Source of the DNA: Pseudomonadota bacterium
GTDB taxonomy: Bacteria > Pseudomonadota > Gammaproteobacteria > Steroidobacterales > Steroidobacteraceae
Direction: 5' to 3'
Length of the DNA stretch: 42,173 bases
Assembly: GCA_023428645.1 (NCBI GenBank)
Contig: JAEYXD010000243.1
Location: 1-42,173, forward strand
A program made the position numbers and the translations under genes. Below are positions 8,491-16,534 of the stretch, one piece after another. Every line of letters begins with the position of its first letter. The first letter of the stretch is position 1. The notes below the pieces were generated by a model that had not been told where the DNA came from, did not search any database, and was given only the letters and a program-made list of their open reading frames with translations.

Positions 8491-9498
8491 CTAGGTCGCG
8501 ACCGCCGCTTTCGCTCCGAAGCGCGCGCGATACGCCAACGGGCTCAACGCAACCTTGCGCCGAAAATGATGGCGCAGCGTCGCGCTCACGCCGAATCCAG
8601 AGTGCCGCGCGATTTCATCGACACTGAGATCCGTGCTCTCGAGCAATTCGCGGGCGCGCTCGATGCGGGCGTCGATCAACCATTCGGCCGGTGACCGTCC
8701 GGTCGCATCGCGGAAGCGGCGCATGAACGTGCGCGGGCTCATCGCCGCGGCGCGCGCCATCGAGGCGATCGTGAATGGCTCGTGGATACGCTCGCCGAGC
8801 TGCGCGATCACTCGGGAAAGGCGATCGTCGGCGCGCGCTTGCAGCGGACGCTCGATGAACTGCGCCTGCCCGCCATTGCGATGCGGCGCCATCACGAGGC
8901 GCCGCGCGACCTGATTCGCGATGCGCGGCCCGAAGTCGCGGCGCACGAGATGCAGGCATAAATCGAGCCCCGCGGCGCTGCCTGCCGAGGTGAGGATCTG
9001 GCCGGCATCCACGTACAACACGTTCGGGTCCACGTTCAGGCGCGGATATTTCGCTTGCAGCGTGTCCGCGTAGCGCCAGTGCGTCGTCACGGTTTCATTC
9101 GTCAGCACACCCGCGGCGGCGAGCACGAACACGCCGGAGCAGATCGTGACGAGGCGCGCGCCCGCGGCATGCGCTGCCTGCAACGCTGCAATGAGCTCAT
9201 CGGACGGCAGCGCCTCGGCGCCGCGCCACCCGGGAATGATGACGGTGCCGGCGCGTGCGAGCAGCGAAAGATCCGCTTCCGCCGTGACCTGCACCCCACC
9301 GACGGCGCGCATCGGACCGGGATCCGCGGCGCATGTCACGAACGAGTACCACTGGTCGCCGAACTCCGGGCGCGGCAGCCCGAAGACCTCGACGGCGCAG
9401 CCGAATTCGAAGCTGCAGAGCTGGTCGTACACGAGTGTCGCGACGAGCCGATTCGAAGGCGCGGCGGATGTTGGCAGGATGTTCACGGAATTTGGCAT
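8491..9498 (-). CDS. ftrA: FtrA/GlxA-type transcriptional regulator (DJ-1/PfpI + AraC HTH)
   Basis: A 335-residue regulator with an N-terminal DJ-1/PfpI-like domain (about 15-175; ATLVYDQLCSFEFGCAVEVFG and the Cys elbow ICSGVFVLA). The C-terminus is an AraC-type DNA-binding domain (MSPRTFMRRFRDATGRSPAEW and VDEIARHSGFGVSATLRHHFRR). This is the GlxA/FtrA architecture; the domain is usually a ligand sensor and not a protease. The start was set at the ATG at 9498 (MPNSVNIL): the upstream in-frame extension is low-complexity and crosses the divergent rhodanese gene. The ftrA-like regulator next to a rhodanese is a recurrent pair, so it probably controls that gene across the 78-bp divergent spacer. 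Confidence 0.88.
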   Translation of the reverse strand: MPNSVNILPTSAAPSNRLVATLVYDQLCSFEFGCAVEVFGLPRPEFGDQWYSFVTCAADPGPMRAVGGVQVTAEADLSLLARAGTVIIPGWRGAEALPSDELIAALQAAHAAGARLVTICSGVFVLAAAGVLTNETVTTHWRYADTLQAKYPRLNVDPNVLYVDAGQILTSAGSAAGLDLCLHLVRRDFGPRIANQVARRLVMAPHRNGGQAQFIERPLQARADDRLSRVIAQLGERIHEPFTIASMARAAAMSPRTFMRRFRDATGRSPAEWLIDARIERARELLESTDLSVDEIARHSGFGVSATLRHHFRRKVALSPLAYRARFGAKAAVAT

Positions 9499-9576
9499 GG
9501 TTGCGAATGGCCGGAGAGCGACTGCAACGGCGAGACTGATTCGGCCCCGCTTCCGCTCATTAGGAGACAGTTCGCC

Positions 9577-9984
9577 ATGCCGAATGCCGTTACGCAAGTT
9601 CCCGCCGCATCGTCCGAGCTCGCCATTGCACATTTCGCCGCGTCGTTCACCTTCGAAACCGATTGCTGGGACGTGCACGAGGCGATGCAGTCAGGGTCGC
9701 CGGGATTCGTGCTCGTCGACGTCCGCAGTCACGACTTGTACGCGCGGGGCCACCTGCCGGGCGCGATCAGCATCCCGCACGGCAAGCTGACCGCCTCTCG
9801 ACTGAACAACTATCCCGCCGACACGCTGTTCGTCGTGTATTGCGCCGGCCCTCATTGCAACGGAGCTGCGCGCGGCGCGTTGCGCCTCGCGCAGCTCGGT
9901 CGCCCCGTCAAGCTGATGACCGGCGGAGTCATGGGCTGGATGGATGAGGGCTTCCTGTTCGAGCGGGACGGAGACGTTCCTTGA
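9577..9984 (+). CDS. Rhodanese-like sulfurtransferase
   Basis: A single-domain rhodanese of 135 residues. Visible landmarks are VLVDVRSHDLYARGHLPGAISIPHG, the CH2A-like aspartate region, then FVVYCAGPHCNGAARGALRLA, where the first Cys after VVY is the active-site cysteine. MTGGVMGWMDEGF closes the fold. It probably transfers sulfane sulfur in the cytoplasm; the acceptor is unknown. The ATG at 9577 was chosen because TAGGAGAC lies at ideal spacing and the fold starts shortly after. It diverges from the ftrA-like regulator and ends 5 bp before the convergent metallo-beta-lactamase gene. Confidence 0.92.
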   Translation: MPNAVTQVPAASSELAIAHFAASFTFETDCWDVHEAMQSGSPGFVLVDVRSHDLYARGHLPGAISIPHGKLTASRLNNYPADTLFVVYCAGPHCNGAARGALRLAQLGRPVKLMTGGVMGWMDEGFLFERDGDVP

Positions 9985-9989
9985 AAAAA

Positions 9990-10859
9990 CTAGCGCTCGC
10001 GTTCGAGACGCTTCGCCAACGACTGCCGCGCGGCGCGCGCGTACCGCTGACAGGCCGCCGCATCGATGAGCTTCTCGCGGTCGCCCGTGCCGTTCGCATC
10101 GATGATCGACCACAGACTCGTGAACTCGGGATGCGGCGTGAGCAGCACATCGCACGGCAAGCGTTCCAGCGCTGCGATACCTGCTTCGAGGTCCTTGCGG
10201 GCATTCGGGTATCGGGCATCGCCCGAGTACTTGAATTCGTCATCCGACACGGGATTCAAGCTGTCGCTGTAAACGACGTTCAGGCAGCGCGCGTTCTCGC
10301 AGGACTGCCATGTCCATGAGGTGCCTCCCGGCGTGTGGCCCGGCGTGTGAATGACCGACACTCGCAACGGACCCACGCTGACGGTCTTCTGGTCGCCGAG
10401 CTGCTGGACGTTGCGCACCGGGTCGAGCGGCGGCAGCAGCCCGAACTGCGGGTCCATCGCCGAGACTTTGCCGCTCGTGAGCACGGCGGCTGCAATATCG
10501 CTCGCGATGACCTGCGCGCCGCTGCGTCTTTGCAGCTCGGCGATGCCGCCCGCGTGATCGAAGTGCACGTGCGAATTGAGAATGACTTTGACGTCCGTCA
10601 GCTTGAAGCCGAGCTTGTCGATGTGATCCGCAATGAGCGGCGCGGATTGAGGCAGCGCGCCGTCGATGAGCACATGGCCCTGCGGCGAAGTGATCAACAC
10701 GGCGCCCAACCCATGCGTACCCACGTAGTAGGTGTTGCCGAACACCTGGAATGGCGCCTGATCGCGATTCCATGCTCCGCATTGCTGGCAATCGATATCC
10801 GTCCCGAGCGCGGGCGCGGCCATCGCGAGAGCGAGCACCGCACAGTTGAGCTTCAGCAT
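9990..10859 (-). CDS. Subclass B3-type metallo-beta-lactamase
   Basis: A 289-residue exported zinc hydrolase. The signal peptide is MLKLNCAVLALAMAAPALG. The zinc ligands are visible: HVHFDH at 97-102 (H97, H99, D101, H102), H175 in HTPGHTPGG and H243 in LTPHPEF. The DSLNPVS segment occupies the substrate-side loop where B3 enzymes carry serines. The overall pattern (WNRDQAPFQVFGNTYYVGT, LITSPQGHVLIDGALP) is typical of true B3 beta-lactamases, more than of glyoxalase II or lactonase relatives. Expected role: hydrolysis of beta-lactams in the periplasm, possibly intrinsic resistance. The ATG at 10859 follows AAGGAG at good spacing; an upstream ATG at 10892 would add 11 hydrophilic residues. It converges on the rhodanese gene. 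Confidence 0.9.
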   Translation of the reverse strand: MLKLNCAVLALAMAAPALGTDIDCQQCGAWNRDQAPFQVFGNTYYVGTHGLGAVLITSPQGHVLIDGALPQSAPLIADHIDKLGFKLTDVKVILNSHVHFDHAGGIAELQRRSGAQVIASDIAAAVLTSGKVSAMDPQFGLLPPLDPVRNVQQLGDQKTVSVGPLRVSVIHTPGHTPGGTSWTWQSCENARCLNVVYSDSLNPVSDDEFKYSGDARYPNARKDLEAGIAALERLPCDVLLTPHPEFTSLWSIIDANGTGDREKLIDAAACQRYARAARQSLAKRLERER

Positions 10860-11005
10860 CAGCGACTCCTTGTTGTTAGAGGTGTCGCGCAACGATACCC
10901 GCGGATGCAGGAGAAATCGTGATCAATTGTGGCGAACGGGTGGCTTGCCTCCCGGTCGATGGAGACTGCGCTGCGGCGAGGATGCCGCCATCTCGACCGT
11001 TCGCT

Positions 11006-12202
11006 TCAGGGTTGCACGACGAAGGTGCCGTCGATCGTGTTCCAGGAATCGTTCGCGCCGTCACCCGAGAAAATGAGCGTGAACGAGCGGCCGTTGTCGC
11101 GAAACCATTTGGGTGCGAAGTTCCACTGAAAGACGCTGCGCTCGATCGTCGCTGGCGCGAAGACGTCCTTGAAGAACACCTGCCAGGGCCCCCACGGCGT
11201 GGGCGCTTCGGCCAACGTCAAGCGGGACCCTCTCGCATCGACGCCGCTGCCTTCGCCGTATTCATTGGAGTACACCCAGCGATCGAGCCCGGGCACATAG
11301 CTCATCTGCGGAAACGGGCCGACGCCGCCGGCGTCTTCGTAGATCGGCACCTGCGCGCTCGCGTGCGGCGACCATGTCGGCTGGCCGGTGGCATCCATCC
11401 CCGCGAAGAACTCGTACGTGCCGCGATCCTCGAGCGTCGCGGCGGGCGCGCGCAGCAGCGCGATCTTGCCGGGGCGCTGCACGATCTGCAGCGAAACGGT
11501 GTTCGTCACGACGGGCGCGATCGTGTAGACGTAGGCGTCGCGCGCCGCGGTGTTGTCCTTGCCGGCCTGCACGAAACCGCCATAGCTGATGCCGTCATTC
11601 GACAACACGAACGCGACGTCGCGCCTGGTCCACGTGCAGCCCTTGTCGAGACTCCTGTACAGGTCGAAGCGATGGTAGCCGTTCGCATCCGAGCGCGGCG
11701 TCACCCACGCGTACAGAACGCCTGCGACGCTGATGGGTGCGCCATGCGATTTGCCATCGATACTCGCGGGGCACTCGGCGTCCGTGCCGCCGTAGCGATT
11801 CACGCCTACATAGTTCGCGCTATCGCCTTGGATGCGCGCGACCCCGAAGCTCACGCGGCCCTCCGTGTTGTCCCCGCCGAATCCGCCGCCATCGCCCCAG
11901 ATCGCGTACTGCTGATCGTCGTCGGACCAGGTCGCGGGCCAGTTGTCGCTGCCTGGCGCGGCACGTCGGTGGGAGCTCGTATCGAACGTCACACCGGTGA
12001 TCACGGTGATCGGTGGCGCAGTGCCACCGGGCGTGAGCGTGGCATCTCCGGCTGGAGGAGAAACGGCAGGCACAGGTTCAGGCGCGGGTGCGGGTGCGGG
12101 TGCGGGTGCGGGGGCACCGCCATCGCCGGATCCGCACCCCACGAGTGCGACAGCTGTGGCGAGTATTGCTGCAGGGGCCCAGTGACATCGTGGCTCGCTC
12201 AT
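11006..12202 (-). CDS. DUF4185-like lipoprotein
   Basis: A 398-residue lipoprotein. The lipobox is in ILATAVALVGC (Cys23), followed by an Ala-Pro repeat linker (about 30-45). The body contains WPATWSDDDQQYAIWGDGGGFGG, typical of the DUF4185 family, whose proteins probably adopt a beta-propeller-like, glycosidase-like fold; the activity is not established. Later segments (APTPWGPWQVFF, WNFAPKWFRDNGRSFTLIFSGDG) fit the same family. The protein probably sits on the outer membrane or in the periplasm. It stands 146 bp from the metallo-beta-lactamase and 44 bp from the kinase gene upstream on the same strand, so co-transcription with the latter is possible. Confidence 0.75.
   Translation of the reverse strand: MSEPRCHWAPAAILATAVALVGCGSGDGGAPAPAPAPAPAPEPVPAVSPPAGDATLTPGGTAPPITVITGVTFDTSSHRRAAPGSDNWPATWSDDDQQYAIWGDGGGFGGDNTEGRVSFGVARIQGDSANYVGVNRYGGTDAECPASIDGKSHGAPISVAGVLYAWVTPRSDANGYHRFDLYRSLDKGCTWTRRDVAFVLSNDGISYGGFVQAGKDNTAARDAYVYTIAPVVTNTVSLQIVQRPGKIALLRAPAATLEDRGTYEFFAGMDATGQPTWSPHASAQVPIYEDAGGVGPFPQMSYVPGLDRWVYSNEYGEGSGVDARGSRLTLAEAPTPWGPWQVFFKDVFAPATIERSVFQWNFAPKWFRDNGRSFTLIFSGDGANDSWNTIDGTFVVQP
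12084..12113. repeat. GCGGGT hexanucleotide repeat
   Basis: Four perfect GCGGGT units plus one GCGGGG in tandem, inside the linker of the DUF4185-like lipoprotein, where they encode the Ala-Pro repeat. The unit length is a multiple of three, so slippage would alter linker length and not frame. Confidence 0.85.
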
Positions 12203-12246
12203 CCTGCGTCAACCGTCAGTGCGAGGGAGTGTTCCCCGCGACGAGC

Positions 12247-13116
12247 TCACGATTTTTCGATCGTCTTGTGCCGCATCGCGTCCAGACGCACGACGATATC
12301 CGCGCGCGCCGGCATTTCGCGGAGGATGTGCCGCGTCAATCGCTCGTAATGGTCGATGAAACGCCGCAACTGCGCATCCGTCATCAATCGCGATGCGTCG
12401 CGCCCCTGCGCTGCGACCGTGCGGCGCAGCTGCGTCTCCTGCTCCAGGCGCCAGCGATAAACGACCTCGAAGCTGGGCGCCGCGAGCAGGACGAGCAGAT
12501 CCAACTTCGCGAACAGCGCTCGATACTCGTTCGCCAGCGCGTCGTTCGAATAGCGACGCCAGATGCTTGCCGCGTCCTCGTTGCGCTCGAGCTCGTTGAT
12601 CGGCGCCCGCAACGCCGCTTCGGCTTCCGGCATCGCACCGACGCACCACCCCTCGAAGATCACGATGTCGACGGGTGCCTGCACGTGCGGCCACTGCTCG
12701 GCCGGACGCCGATCGTCGCTCGCCTTGTCGAACTGCGGCAGCGCCACGACACCGGTGCCGCGCAAATCCTCGAGCACACGCGTTGCGAGCGCGACATCGT
12801 GAGTGCCGGGCACGCCGCGCGTCTTGAAGAGCGGATGGACGGTACGGGAGAGCGCTTCGCGCGCGTGCAGCGGCAGATACACATCGTCGAGTGACAACTG
12901 CGCGACCTTGAAGCCGCGGTCGCTCAACTGCGACTGCAGCGCCGCGGCGAGCGTCGATTTGCCGCTGCCCTGTGCGCCGCAGAGTCCGACGACCAGCGTA
13001 TCGCCGCGCGTTTTCGAATGTTGCGCGCGCTCGGCAAGAAGTTCGGCGAGCGGCGATTCTTCTCGTTCTGGGCTGAGCGGCTGCAAGCGATCACTCCGTT
13101 TCACGGGGGCGCTCAT
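12247..13116 (-). CDS. P-loop kinase, probable D-glycerate 3-kinase
   Basis: A 289-residue soluble kinase. The Walker A motif is GAQGSGKST in VVGLCGAQGSGKSTLAAAL. SLDDVYLPLHAR follows, and VDIVIFEGWCVGA looks like the Walker B and substrate segment. HPLFKTRGVPGTHD is a hallmark of the plant-type glycerate kinase/Tda10 group, which phosphorylates D-glycerate with ATP. This supports the assignment, though uridine-kinase-like substrates cannot be excluded. The ATG at 13116 (MSAPVKRS) was chosen because the upstream open frame is Arg-rich and runs across the divergent hdeD start; no strong ribosome binding site is seen. No photorespiratory or glyoxylate gene accompanies it here. Confidence 0.82.
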   Translation of the reverse strand: MSAPVKRSDRLQPLSPEREESPLAELLAERAQHSKTRGDTLVVGLCGAQGSGKSTLAAALQSQLSDRGFKVAQLSLDDVYLPLHAREALSRTVHPLFKTRGVPGTHDVALATRVLEDLRGTGVVALPQFDKASDDRRPAEQWPHVQAPVDIVIFEGWCVGAMPEAEAALRAPINELERNEDAASIWRRYSNDALANEYRALFAKLDLLVLLAAPSFEVVYRWRLEQETQLRRTVAAQGRDASRLMTDAQLRRFIDHYERLTRHILREMPARADIVVRLDAMRHKTIEKS

Positions 13117-13318
13117 GCTACGCGAAATGCGTACAGCGACGCGCCTGCCGCGGTGCTGGGGTCCACTGTGAGCTCGGCCTCGCGCACGTGGGAGCGACGC
13201 TTCGTTGAGGTTGATTCGACCGCGGCGGGGAGCCGATCCCGTTCCCGCTTTACGGATGGTCCGCGCCGCCGGCTCCTGCTCGACTCGACCCCGTAACAAG
13301 TGCACCGCCCTCGAGCCC

Positions 13319-13897
13319 ATGAACGTTCATACACTCCCGTCTGCCTTGATGCGCCCGGCGCTGGAGCGCAACTGGTGGCTGCTGCTCATCCGCGGCTTGA
13401 TCGCGATCCTGTTTGGCATTCTCGCGATGGTGTGGCCCGGTCTCACGTTGATCGCACTGGTGCTGCTCTACGGCGCCTACGCGCTCGCTGACGGGCTGGT
13501 CGCGCTGTTCGCGGCGATCAAGGGCGGCAACGTGGCGCCGCGCTGGTGGCTCGTGCTCGCCGGCTTGTCGGGCATCCTGTTCGGTGCGCTGACCTTGCTG
13601 TGGCCGCAGATCACGGGGCTCGTATTACTCTGGTTCATTGCGGGCTGGTCGATCGTGGTCGGCATCATGCAGATCGCCGGCGCGATTCGCCTGCGCAGGG
13701 AGATCAGCAACGAATGGATGCTGATTGCCGGCGGCATCCTCGCGGTGCTGTTCGGCCTCGTGCTGTTCCTGCGGCCCGGGCCCGGCGCCCTTGGCGTCGC
13801 CTTCGCGATCGGTGCGTTCGCGATCGCTTACGGCATTCTGTTCGTCTCGTTCTCGCTGAAGCTGCGTAAGGAGCAGCTGCAGCACCCGCTGGCATGA
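13319..13897 (+). CDS. HdeD-family membrane protein
   Basis: A 192-residue integral membrane protein with about six hydrophobic spans arranged as paired hairpins, each pair containing a glycine-rich ILFG repeat (AILFGILAMVWPG, GILFGALTLLWP, AVLFGLVLFLRPGPG). This internal repeat is characteristic of the HdeD family (DUF308), associated with acid-stress tolerance in enterics; the function elsewhere is unknown. The ATG at 13319 was chosen because the first membrane span starts about 18 residues later; an internal ATG ten codons on is possible. It diverges from the kinase gene. Its stop lies in a 13-bp duplicated sequence shared with the convergent receiver-kinase gene. Confidence 0.88.
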   Translation: MNVHTLPSALMRPALERNWWLLLIRGLIAILFGILAMVWPGLTLIALVLLYGAYALADGLVALFAAIKGGNVAPRWWLVLAGLSGILFGALTLLWPQITGLVLLWFIAGWSIVVGIMQIAGAIRLRREISNEWMLIAGGILAVLFGLVLFLRPGPGALGVAFAIGAFAIAYGILFVSFSLKLRKEQLQHPLA

Positions 13898-13921
13898 TTC
13901 ACCGCGCGGATTCACCGCGCG
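13896..13921. repeat. 13-bp tandem duplication at convergent gene ends
   Basis: GATTCACCGCGCG occurs twice head to tail (13896-13908 and 13909-13921). The first copy overlaps the TGA of hdeD; the second holds the stop of the convergent receiver-kinase gene (13912-13914). Each copy also carries the start of a CCGCGCGG palindrome. It may be a slippage duplication or part of a compact bidirectional terminator. Confidence 0.85.
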
Positions 13922-15132
13922 GGCGCTGCCGTATTCGTTTCCAGCTCGGCCTTGCGCAGCGGCAACGAGAAATAGAACGACGCGCCCGCGTCGGGCTTCG
14001 CCTCGGCCCAGGTGCGCCCGCCATGGCGCTGCACGATGCGCCGCACGTTCGCGAGCCCGACGCCGGTGCCCTCGAACTCCTTTTCCGAATGCAGGCGTTG
14101 AAACACGCCGAACAGGCGGTCCGCATACGCGGGATCGAAGCCCACGCCGTTGTCGCTGACGTTGAAGATGACTTCGTCGTCCTGCGTGACCGCGCCGACC
14201 TCGATCCGCGCCTCCTCGCGCGGCCGCGTGTACTTGACCGCGTTCGCGAGCAGGTTCGCCCACACCTGCCGCATGAGGTTCACATCGCCGCTCACGGTCG
14301 GCAGCGGGCCGATGCTCCACAGGATGCGGCGGTCCTTGATGTCGGTCTGCATCTCCGCGATCAACTGTTGCACGATTGCGCGGGTGTCGATCCGCCCTTT
14401 CGACACCTCGACGCGCCCGATGCGCGAGAAAGCCAGCAGGTCGTCGATGAGCTGCCCCATGCGCCGCGCCGCGTCGCGGATCACCTTGAACTGACGCCGC
14501 TCCTCGTCCGACAGCTTCGACGTCGCGGAATCCTCGAGCATGCTGATGTACGCGTGGATGTGCCGCAGCGGCATGCGCAGATCGTGCGACACCGAATGCC
14601 CGAATGCCTCCAGATCGCTGTTGGCCGCGATGAGGTCCTCGTTGCGCTGCTCGAGTGCCATGTTGAGCTTGGCGATCTCGGCCGCGATGCGTGATCGCTC
14701 GCCGATCTCCTGATGCAGCTTCTCGCGAGCGATCGCCAATTCGACGAACACTTCGACCTTCGCGCGCAGGATGCCCGACACGACGGGCTTCATGAGGTAG
14801 TCGACCGCGCCGGTGGAATAGCCCTTGAAGATCATCTCCGACGTCTTCACGACGCCCGTCAAGAAGATGATCGGCGTCGAACGCGAGCGCTCCCGCTCGC
14901 GGATCAGCGCCGCCGTCTCGATCCCGCTCAGGTCTGGCATCTGCACGTCGAGCAGGATCACGGCGTAGTCACGATCCAGCACGCAGCGCAGCGCCTCCGT
15001 ACCGGAACTGGCGCGGTAGAGCCGCTGATTCAACGGCTCCAGGATGGCTTCGAGCGCCTCCAGATTCGAGGGCTCGTCATCCACCATCAGAATATTGACC
15101 TTGTGATCGCCTGCGATCTGAACGTCGCTCAT
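13912..15132 (-). CDS. Receiver-histidine kinase (REC-HisKA-HATPase)
   Basis: A 406-residue soluble signalling protein. The N-terminal receiver domain (about 12-130) has the phospho-acceptor D62 in VILLDVQMPDLSG and the conserved Lys in YLMKPV. A coiled coil (about 130-175) follows, then a HisKA domain with H183 in SVSHDLRMPLRHI. The ATPase domain has the N box ANLLANAVKYT, the G1 box SDNGVGFD and the G2 box GTGVGLANV. No membrane segment is present, so input must come through phosphotransfer to the receiver, most simply from the hybrid kinase of the same operon. Its start overlaps the cheB stop by 4 bp (ATGA), indicating translational coupling. Similar receiver-kinases accompany CheB/CheR pairs in other proteobacteria. 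Confidence 0.95.
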   Translation of the reverse strand: MSDVQIAGDHKVNILMVDDEPSNLEALEAILEPLNQRLYRASSGTEALRCVLDRDYAVILLDVQMPDLSGIETAALIRERERSRSTPIIFLTGVVKTSEMIFKGYSTGAVDYLMKPVVSGILRAKVEVFVELAIAREKLHQEIGERSRIAAEIAKLNMALEQRNEDLIAANSDLEAFGHSVSHDLRMPLRHIHAYISMLEDSATSKLSDEERRQFKVIRDAARRMGQLIDDLLAFSRIGRVEVSKGRIDTRAIVQQLIAEMQTDIKDRRILWSIGPLPTVSGDVNLMRQVWANLLANAVKYTRPREEARIEVGAVTQDDEVIFNVSDNGVGFDPAYADRLFGVFQRLHSEKEFEGTGVGLANVRRIVQRHGGRTWAEAKPDAGASFYFSLPLRKAELETNTAAPAR

Positions 15133-15674
15133 TCACTCCACTCCAACAGTTGCTCTGCAATCGTCGCCACGGTTCCCACCATGGGCCGCCGCAATACGGC
15201 GAGCGCCGCATCCGGCATGTCGCGGCATAGCGCCTCGGCGGGCGTTTGCACGCAGACGCGTCCGCCGCTCGCTTCGATCAATGCCGCGCCTTGCGCGCCG
15301 TCGCTGCCGCCGCCCGTCAACACGACGCCGACCGCGCGGCGGCCCAGGGCGGCGGCGGATTCGAACAGCACGTCGATCGATGGCCGCGCGAATCTCACGG
15401 GCTCGTCGACCGACAACGCGAGGCGCTTGCCGTCGATCAGCAAGTGATAATCCGGGGGCGCGACATAGACGCACCCGGGCTCGATCACCTGCTTGTCTAC
15501 CGCCTCGTACACCTTGAGCATGCTGGCCCGCTGCAACGTCTCGATCAGCGCGAGATCCGAATCGCGATGGCGGTGCAGCGCCACCGCGATCGACGTCGGC
15601 AGCGAAGCGCGCAGTCGCCCGAGCAGCACCTGCAGCGCCTGCATGCCCCCGACCGATGCGCCCACGACGATCAT
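15129..15674 (-). CDS. cheB: CheB-type protein-glutamate methylesterase domain protein
   Basis: A 181-residue stand-alone CheB methylesterase domain without the receiver domain of classical CheB. Visible catalytic landmarks are GASVGG near the N-terminus (nucleophile Ser), HRHRDS (His) and LTGGGSDGAQG (Asp region). It would remove methyl groups from, or deamidate, glutamyl side chains of a signalling partner. Both ends overlap neighbours by 4 bp (cheR upstream, the receiver-kinase downstream), so the three are translated together. With no receiver of its own, control probably comes from partner proteins. No chemoreceptor lies in the window, so the substrate may be elsewhere, or a glutamate-containing segment of the co-encoded kinase. 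Confidence 0.92.
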   Translation of the reverse strand: MIVVGASVGGMQALQVLLGRLRASLPTSIAVALHRHRDSDLALIETLQRASMLKVYEAVDKQVIEPGCVYVAPPDYHLLIDGKRLALSVDEPVRFARPSIDVLFESAAALGRRAVGVVLTGGGSDGAQGAALIEASGGRVCVQTPAEALCRDMPDAALAVLRRPMVGTVATIAEQLLEWSE

Positions 15675-16531
15675 GCGATCTTGCGATAGAGCCGGTTGCG
15701 CGCACTGACGGTTTGGTAGCGCGCTTCATGCGGCGTGAACCGGATCGTCTCGCCGCGCCCGAGCCCCAGATAGCCGAACATCGCCAGGCTGTCGTACAAC
15801 AGCCGATGCACGTGATCCTGCAGCGACGCGTTGAAATAGATCATCACGTTGCGGCAGAAGATGACGTGAAACTCGTTGAACGAGCCGTCGGTCACGAGGT
15901 TGTGCAGCCCGAAGACCAGATTCGTCTTCAGGAACGGGCGGAAGATCGCTCCCTGCGCATCGGCCGTGTAGTAATCCGAGAACGCGGCGCGGCCGCCCGC
16001 GGCCTGATAGTTGCGGGTGTAGTCCTGCATCAAGGCGACGGGATAGATGCCCGCGCGCGCACCATCGAGCTCGCGCTTCTGCACGTCGGTGGCGTAGATG
16101 CGCGCGCGGTCGAGCAAGCCTTCCTCGTGCAGCACGATCGCAAGCGAGTACACCTCCTGACCCGTCGAGCAACCGGCGACCCACAGGCGCAGGTAAGGAT
16201 GCGTGCGCAACAACGGCACGACCTCGCGGCGGAATTCCGCATGGAACTGCGGATCGCGAAACATCGCCGTCACCGGCAGCGTGAGCTTGCCGAGCAGCCG
16301 CGTCAGCGCGGCCGTATCGTCGCGCACCCGATCCACGAGCTCGGCGATCGATGCGACGCCCTCCTCCGCTGCCGCAAGACGCACGCGACGACGTACGGAG
16401 GCGAACGCGTAGTTGCGGAAGTCCATGCCGGTGAGCTCGAACACGAGCTCGATCACCGTGCGCACAGCCGCGTCTTGTGTCGGGTCGAAGGCGGCGTCGC
16501 CGTCCGTCTCGTCGAGCTTCGTTGCGCCCAT
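15671..16531 (-). CDS. cheR: CheR-type protein-glutamate methyltransferase
   Basis: A 286-residue SAM-dependent methyltransferase. The N-terminal all-helical CheR domain (about 20-95) contains FRNYAFASVRRRVRLAAAEEG and the Arg-rich helix. The SAM-binding motif LWVAGCSTGQEVYSLAI and the late motif VIFCRNVMIYF are the classic CheR signatures. It would methylate glutamates on a receptor or adaptor, opposing the CheB encoded next door. The usual CheR FRD motif is seen in AMFRDPQ. The gene starts 3 bp after the big hybrid kinase stop and overlaps cheB by 4 bp. No C-terminal TPR extension is present. Confidence 0.94.
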   Translation of the reverse strand: MGATKLDETDGDAAFDPTQDAAVRTVIELVFELTGMDFRNYAFASVRRRVRLAAAEEGVASIAELVDRVRDDTAALTRLLGKLTLPVTAMFRDPQFHAEFRREVVPLLRTHPYLRLWVAGCSTGQEVYSLAIVLHEEGLLDRARIYATDVQKRELDGARAGIYPVALMQDYTRNYQAAGGRAAFSDYYTADAQGAIFRPFLKTNLVFGLHNLVTDGSFNEFHVIFCRNVMIYFNASLQDHVHRLLYDSLAMFGYLGLGRGETIRFTPHEARYQTVSARNRLYRKIA

Positions 16532-16534
16532 GGC

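Noticed and set aside
8424..8627. Small plus-strand frame after the DUF1835 gene
   Set aside because: It runs mostly antisense to the ftrA-like gene and has no protein-like features.
13319..13348. Longer HdeD start 38 codons upstream at 13205
   Set aside because: The extra residues are Arg/Pro-rich and would overlap the promoter region of the divergent kinase gene.
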